Shown here in pieces: positions 60,187-64,000 of a DNA stretch of 64,000 nucleotides. The notes beneath the pieces are model-generated. The model did no database searches. It had not been told where the DNA came from and saw nothing but the letters and a program-made list of their open reading frames with translations. Position numbers and translations under genes: made by a program. The DNA comes from Seminavis robusta (Eukaryota; Bacillariophyta; Bacillariophyceae; Naviculales; Naviculaceae): positions 62,001 to 126,000 of the forward strand of contig CAICTM010000058.1 of assembly GCA_903772945.1 (NCBI GenBank). The letters are read 5' to 3'. The stretch's first letter is position 1. Each line of letters opens with the position of its first letter.

Positions 60187-62511
60187 TTATGTGCATGCTG
60201 GTCCTTCAGGAGCTGCAAACTTCCGCTTTTTCCCTCCTCTCAAGGGTGAAGCTTGACCCTGAGAATGCATTGAAGTAGAGCAGCACCAAAGAGAGGGTTT
60301 CTCGCGCAGAAGACCATACAGCACTCCTGTCTTATCCTTTTCCGCTTGTATTCCAGTTTGTGGGTGCCCTGGGTTGACAGTATAAGCAAGCTCCCGAAAT
60401 GAAACAGACGTCACATTCAAAAGGATATCAACAAGGTCCTTTGGTGTGGTGTTTTCGCTGGTCATTCTCCACCGTCCAAAGTGTGCCAACCACAACATCT
60501 GTTGAATCTTTACTGCCACTGATTCCAATGGATAATATCGAAATGGATGGATGTCAATGAGACTGCTGTCAAGACAGTGTGCATCGCAGTTGACGAAGTG
60601 ACAAATGGTCCCACTCTTAATCAAGAGGAATGACAGTACCCTGTTCACGCTCCCCTCTAGCATCTCCAGGAACCACTCCAAGACAGAACGCTGGTCCATG
60701 CAAAGATAATTCAATCCATCCAACTCTAGCCTACGCAGATTGCGGTTCTTCTTGAATGCTTCGCCAAAGAGAGACAGTTCTAGATGTCGATGCCCAGTAC
60801 CATTGGTATCAGAGAACTGGAGAACCTCAAGTGTTTCAATTCCAAGGGTCGTAACCAAAGCCGATGTCACATCCAACAAATTCTCCTTTTTTGGAACGAA
60901 GTCAGGTATAATTCCCATGAGATGAAGCTTCACCAAGCTTGCTCCACAATCAAATCTATTTGCAAAGGTCGCATTTGCGGTCAAAATGTTTTGGTGGCGG
61001 GGTAGCGATGAGATCGCTCGCATAGCTCGAGAGCCACAACATGAAAACATGTTGGGGCAGGGCCGCTTCCATACCTTGCAAAGCGAGGGAGAATAGGCCG
61101 TCTGGGATAGCACAGATGTGTAAGCCAGCTGCAATGATTTGGTGTGAACACAGAGTTTTGCGAGGTGCTCCGCGTGAACATTTTCCAAGCGGTGTAGCTC
61201 AATGTGTTCTATCGTGGAGTTGCCCTTGCCGCTCGAGGAACTGTTGGGGGTTGTACGGACAACATCCAGTAAAAATTCCAGGAACCGGTTGTTGGTAAAT
61301 TCGTCTTGGCTATGGACTGTATGGGTTCGCAGCTTTTCTCCAATCTCACCGCTGACCTTGCCATAGCTTTTTTCGTTGCCATAGAGGTAGAACTCTTCAC
61401 CACCTTCCTCTTCGTCTTCAAACATCCACCAACAATCCCCGTTGCATTCATTGTAGAGACGAAGATGAAGTGCTGTCGATGAAATGTGCTTCTGAATCAA
61501 GGACTTCATCATGCTTGTGGCCCTTGGGTTTGTCCATGCGATGTCCGTTGGAATTGACAGGGAAAGCTTTTGTAGGTTGGAAGAGTTGGCCAGTAGCAGC
61601 TTGCTTGCACGTGCCCATTCGGGTTCAATCTCCATCCCAGAATCGTCCAGCGACGTGAAATCTTCAAAACAATTCAGGTCAAGTCGAAGCTCTGAAAGGT
61701 TCGGCAACATCTGCGAGAAGATTAGGTCAATCCTGGACCCAGTAAGCCACTCAAAGGTCTCATGTTCACATTGCAACGCACTGAACAAAAGATCCTGCTT
61801 GAGATCCAAGACACGGGAGCCCATTGGAATTTGTTCCAGCAACTGCAGAACAATCTTATGATCAAGATCAGCTGCAATAACAGTTTTCAACAACTCTATG
61901 ACTGCATCGTCGTCATTGGCCGTGAATTTTGGACTTTTGGAAAGCAGGATCTCTAGAATTTCTTCATCACAAGAAGAGCCTTTTAGGCTCAGATTTTCCA
62001 AGCGCTTGTCAGTGAAAAATCTGAGGATTGGCTTTGCAGCATCAAAGGTTTGGTTCACCTGGGATGCCAGCCACTTGAGTGTTTTGTGGTTGATTTTTGG
62101 AAAATCTGAACAAGCAAACTCCAGTAGACTTGAATACATTAGAAAGCGCTGATTGAGTACTTCTGGATATACTCTGAGGACTCTGTTGAGTATCTTGCTG
62201 TCAAAATTATTCATGACAAAAAAGGCAAGTGGGTATAACGCTGCATTCCCAAACCGAGGGTGAGGGGCATCACGACCAAAGAATCTTTTTGTAGCCAAAG
62301 CAGGGAATTCTTCCAGCAGAAGAAGGGCGTCAATGGCATCTGATGCCGACTTTGCCACTTCAGATTGACTGTATTCCATTTCGGGATCAAGACTGGTGTC
62401 AAAACATGGACTTTTGGAGAAGTATACCCGAAGAGTGTTGTGGGCTTCATTCGTCAAAGCATCCCCGTCAACATTATCGTTCTCTCTATGCTGGTGATTC
62501 TCCACCTCCAT
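60187..62511 (-). CDS. Leucine-rich-repeat-like diatom protein of unknown function
   Basis: Single exon, 774 residues from ATG 62511. The N-terminal third (about 85-260) has short helical units like degenerate ankyrin repeats (YPLAFFVMNNFDSKILNRVL, then VYPEVLNQRF). The middle has irregular leucine-rich stretches (LPNLSELRLDLNCFEDF ~278, SSNLQKLSLSI ~315, STIEHIELHRLENVHAEHL ~435, IETLEVLQFSDTNGTGHRHL ~575, NRNLRRLELDGLNYL ~605). The C-terminus has HPFRYYPLESVAVKIQQMLW, a pattern seen at the end of many expanded pennate-diatom LRR-type proteins. The tail is basic (GGKKRKF). No membrane segment or enzyme motif is seen. It is likely a protein-interaction scaffold; the role is unknown. Confidence 0.7.
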   Translation of the reverse strand: MEVENHQHRENDNVDGDALTNEAHNTLRVYFSKSPCFDTSLDPEMEYSQSEVAKSASDAIDALLLLEEFPALATKRFFGRDAPHPRFGNAALYPLAFFVMNNFDSKILNRVLRVYPEVLNQRFLMYSSLLEFACSDFPKINHKTLKWLASQVNQTFDAAKPILRFFTDKRLENLSLKGSSCDEEILEILLSKSPKFTANDDDAVIELLKTVIAADLDHKIVLQLLEQIPMGSRVLDLKQDLLFSALQCEHETFEWLTGSRIDLIFSQMLPNLSELRLDLNCFEDFTSLDDSGMEIEPEWARASKLLLANSSNLQKLSLSIPTDIAWTNPRATSMMKSLIQKHISSTALHLRLYNECNGDCWWMFEDEEEGGEEFYLYGNEKSYGKVSGEIGEKLRTHTVHSQDEFTNNRFLEFLLDVVRTTPNSSSSGKGNSTIEHIELHRLENVHAEHLAKLCVHTKSLQLAYTSVLSQTAYSPSLCKVWKRPCPNMFSCCGSRAMRAISSLPRHQNILTANATFANRFDCGASLVKLHLMGIIPDFVPKKENLLDVTSALVTTLGIETLEVLQFSDTNGTGHRHLELSLFGEAFKKNRNLRRLELDGLNYLCMDQRSVLEWFLEMLEGSVNRVLSFLLIKSGTICHFVNCDAHCLDSSLIDIHPFRYYPLESVAVKIQQMLWLAHFGRWRMTSENTTPKDLVDILLNVTSVSFRELAYTVNPGHPQTGIQAEKDKTGVLYGLLREKPSLWCCSTSMHSQGQASPLRGGKKRKFAAPEGPACT

Positions 62512-62836
62512 GGTCTCCTCGGACTGCTACCGTGGGAGGCGCTGTTGCTAGCTAGAATACTTAGTATTTCTAAAGCTGTAATTTAAAAAAATTGCAATGC
62601 TGTGATGCCGTGGATGGAGCCTTCGGCGATCGCGAGAGATCGCGATAATAAGGTAGGTGTCATCGCATCAGATTTGGAGCAACCCATTGAGTGCAGGGTT
62701 GCGTCGTATTCGTGACAAACATCGGCAAAGAGTCAAATGGGACTGAAAGATCCATTCCCTCGCTCGAAGTCTACAAAAGCAAAAAAACAAGCACACAAGG
62801 AAAGGCCCCACGGGAGCGTCAAACGAAGAAAGCAGC
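62512..62836. other. Intergenic between divergent genes, 325 bp
   Basis: Upstream of both the LRR-like gene (minus) and the edge gene (plus). It holds a TTGCTAGCTAGAA word near 62546 and a GATCGCGAGAGATCGCGAT stretch near 62628-62646. No gene is seen. Confidence 0.5.
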
Positions 62837-64000
62837 ATGGGAGACTCTGGCTGGGATGATCTCTTTGCCATGGCAGAGGGTAGTGGGGACACTGCTGCTG
62901 ATTCAGCCTACCAGCAACCAGCAGATGAACCTGTAGTCAGGGAGAAGCCCAGGAAATCCCGCAAACGAAGACGAAAGGAGAAGGAATCCAAAAAATCAAC
63001 ACAGGATCGAAGCAAATACTACCAAGAGGCTTTTCAGGGTATGCTGCAGTCTCGCATACATGAATCTGCTGCATGGCCCGATTGGATATCTCTGGGAGGT
63101 TCGCTGTCGTCGACCCAAGAGTGTACCAAGTTTCATGCGTCTTCTTCCCACGAGTCTGCCTCCGACAAGGGTAGCCTCTGCAGTCACTGCCAACAATCTG
63201 CTTCGTGTCACGAAATCACCTCATCCACAAAACATCCCTGCTTGCAAACATACTGCCACTTACGAAATATTCGATGCATTGCCAAGGTTGCCATCCTCTC
63301 AAACACCCTGACAAAGAGCCTACCAGATACCACCACAGCTATGCTCCAGAATCAATTATCCAAACTCAATCGGGCATTTTCTTCGTCGCAGTCATCCCTC
63401 ATTCACAATTCCCACGAAGTTTCCCTGTTGGAATCTAAAAAGATCCAACTAGACAAATCGGCCAAGCTGGTCATGTCTACCCGCAAGGAAAACCCGTTCG
63501 TAGATTTGGTACGCCTCATTATTGGCTGTGACGACCTCTATTACAGACTTTATTATCTGCAAATCACCAACCAATTGACACCCATGGCAGCAGAACCTAA
63601 TACAGATAGCATTCCAGAAGATCAATATCTTTTTCTACCCCACCCATCCGAGCACCATGGTTCCTTGACAGCAGCACCCTCAGTCGAGTCCGAAGCATGT
63701 CAAGACTTGTTGGAAAGACTGAACAAGGACGACGACGAAACATTGCTCCAACACGTGGGTTTCCCAGGATCCGAGGAAGCAAAGCAGCATCCGCTCGCCG
63801 CCATTCAAAGATATCGGTTCCTGGAAACTGTCGTCATCTTTTATCAAAGTGGATGGTGCCATTGGGAAACGACACGACAACAAGTACTTCGATCACTCAA
63901 CAACATCAAGGACGACGATGAAGAACACGAGACACCTGCACCCACTATTCTTCGGGAATGGAGAGATTCTTGTCGTGACTTTCTGTGCCATCTCTATGCA
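62837..64000 (+). CDS. Unrecognised protein, 5' part, runs off the window
   Basis: From ATG 62837 the frame is open for 388 codons to the last base, so the gene is truncated by the window edge. It starts MGDSGWDDLFAMAEGSGDTA, then has a strongly basic block (EKPRKSRKRRRKEKESKK, about residues 36-53) that could be a nuclear localisation signal. Next come KYYQEAFQGMLQSRIHESA and WPDWISLGGSL. A Cys/His-rich segment follows (CSHCQQSASCHEI, CLQTYCHLRNIRC, about 120-155) that might bind metal. The rest is helical (LVRLIIGCDDLYYRLYYLQI ~ 230). I do not recognise the family. Length, composition and codon use make a real gene likely. Confidence 0.65.
   Translation, partial: MGDSGWDDLFAMAEGSGDTAADSAYQQPADEPVVREKPRKSRKRRRKEKESKKSTQDRSKYYQEAFQGMLQSRIHESAAWPDWISLGGSLSSTQECTKFHASSSHESASDKGSLCSHCQQSASCHEITSSTKHPCLQTYCHLRNIRCIAKVAILSNTLTKSLPDTTTAMLQNQLSKLNRAFSSSQSSLIHNSHEVSLLESKKIQLDKSAKLVMSTRKENPFVDLVRLIIGCDDLYYRLYYLQITNQLTPMAAEPNTDSIPEDQYLFLPHPSEHHGSLTAAPSVESEACQDLLERLNKDDDETLLQHVGFPGSEEAKQHPLAAIQRYRFLETVVIFYQSGWCHWETTRQQVLRSLNNIKDDDEEHETPAPTILREWRDSCRDFLCHLYA

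Overview
The window looks like nuclear DNA of a diatom, most likely a raphid pennate of the Seminavis/Phaeodactylum kind; the species cannot be fixed from sequence alone. The main evidence is a mitochondrial-type TPI-GAPDH fusion gene (a stramenopile/diatom hallmark), short GT-AG introns of roughly 50-120 bases, diatom-type ankyrin, F-box-like and leucine-rich families, and a diatom-type Copia LTR retrotransposon. Exon structures below were worked out by hand. Where joins are given, lengths sum to an intact frame and the joined residues fit the protein family.

Layout. 1-1234: 3' end of a 27-residue ankyrin-like repeat gene with a frame break. 1682-7852: a housekeeping block of ATP11 (F1-ATPase assembly, 4 exons, minus), NAC-beta/BTF3 (minus), a PCF11-like transcription-termination factor (4 exons, plus) and a two-CBS-domain protein (2 exons, minus). 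10017-13805: an F-box-like unknown and splicing factor SF1 (both minus). 14269-18131: cytosolic GAPDH (minus) and a TPI-GAPDH fusion (plus), head to head across 484 bp, sharing an intron at exactly the same GAPDH codon. 18662-31343: two large minus-strand nuclear genes, an SNF5-like/PHD/bromodomain protein and a protein of about 2450 residues that is mostly unrecognised. 31344-33765: repeat-rich intergenic DNA with heptamer microsatellites, a duplicated hairpin and an AAGTCGCG-like array. 33766-47241: cytoplasmic dynein heavy chain in ten exons, one of whose introns is in frame and stop-free. 47980-52391: an ankyrin protein (plus) and a ZRANB3-type SNF2 annealing helicase with zinc finger, HNH and PCNA-binding-like motifs (minus). 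52701-59696: an F-box gene split by a young, whole-looking Copia element (53022-58731) with 231-bp LTRs and a 5-bp target duplication. 60187-62511: a diatom leucine-rich-type protein. 62837-64000: the 5' part of an unrecognised gene running off the window.

Themes. The GAPDH pair serves lower glycolysis in two compartments, with the fusion presumably in mitochondria and the single-domain enzyme in the cytosol. ATP11 adds mitochondrial energy metabolism. PCF11, SF1, SNF5/PHD/bromo and ZRANB3 cover nuclear RNA and DNA transactions. Five gene pairs are divergent with 309-738 bp between start codons, so shared promoters are likely. The most interesting points are the exon-shuffling signature at the TPI-GAPDH joint, tandem U2AF-ligand motifs in SF1, the SNF5/PHD/bromodomain fusion, a dynein heavy chain lacking the C-terminal cap, and the fresh retroelement insertion.
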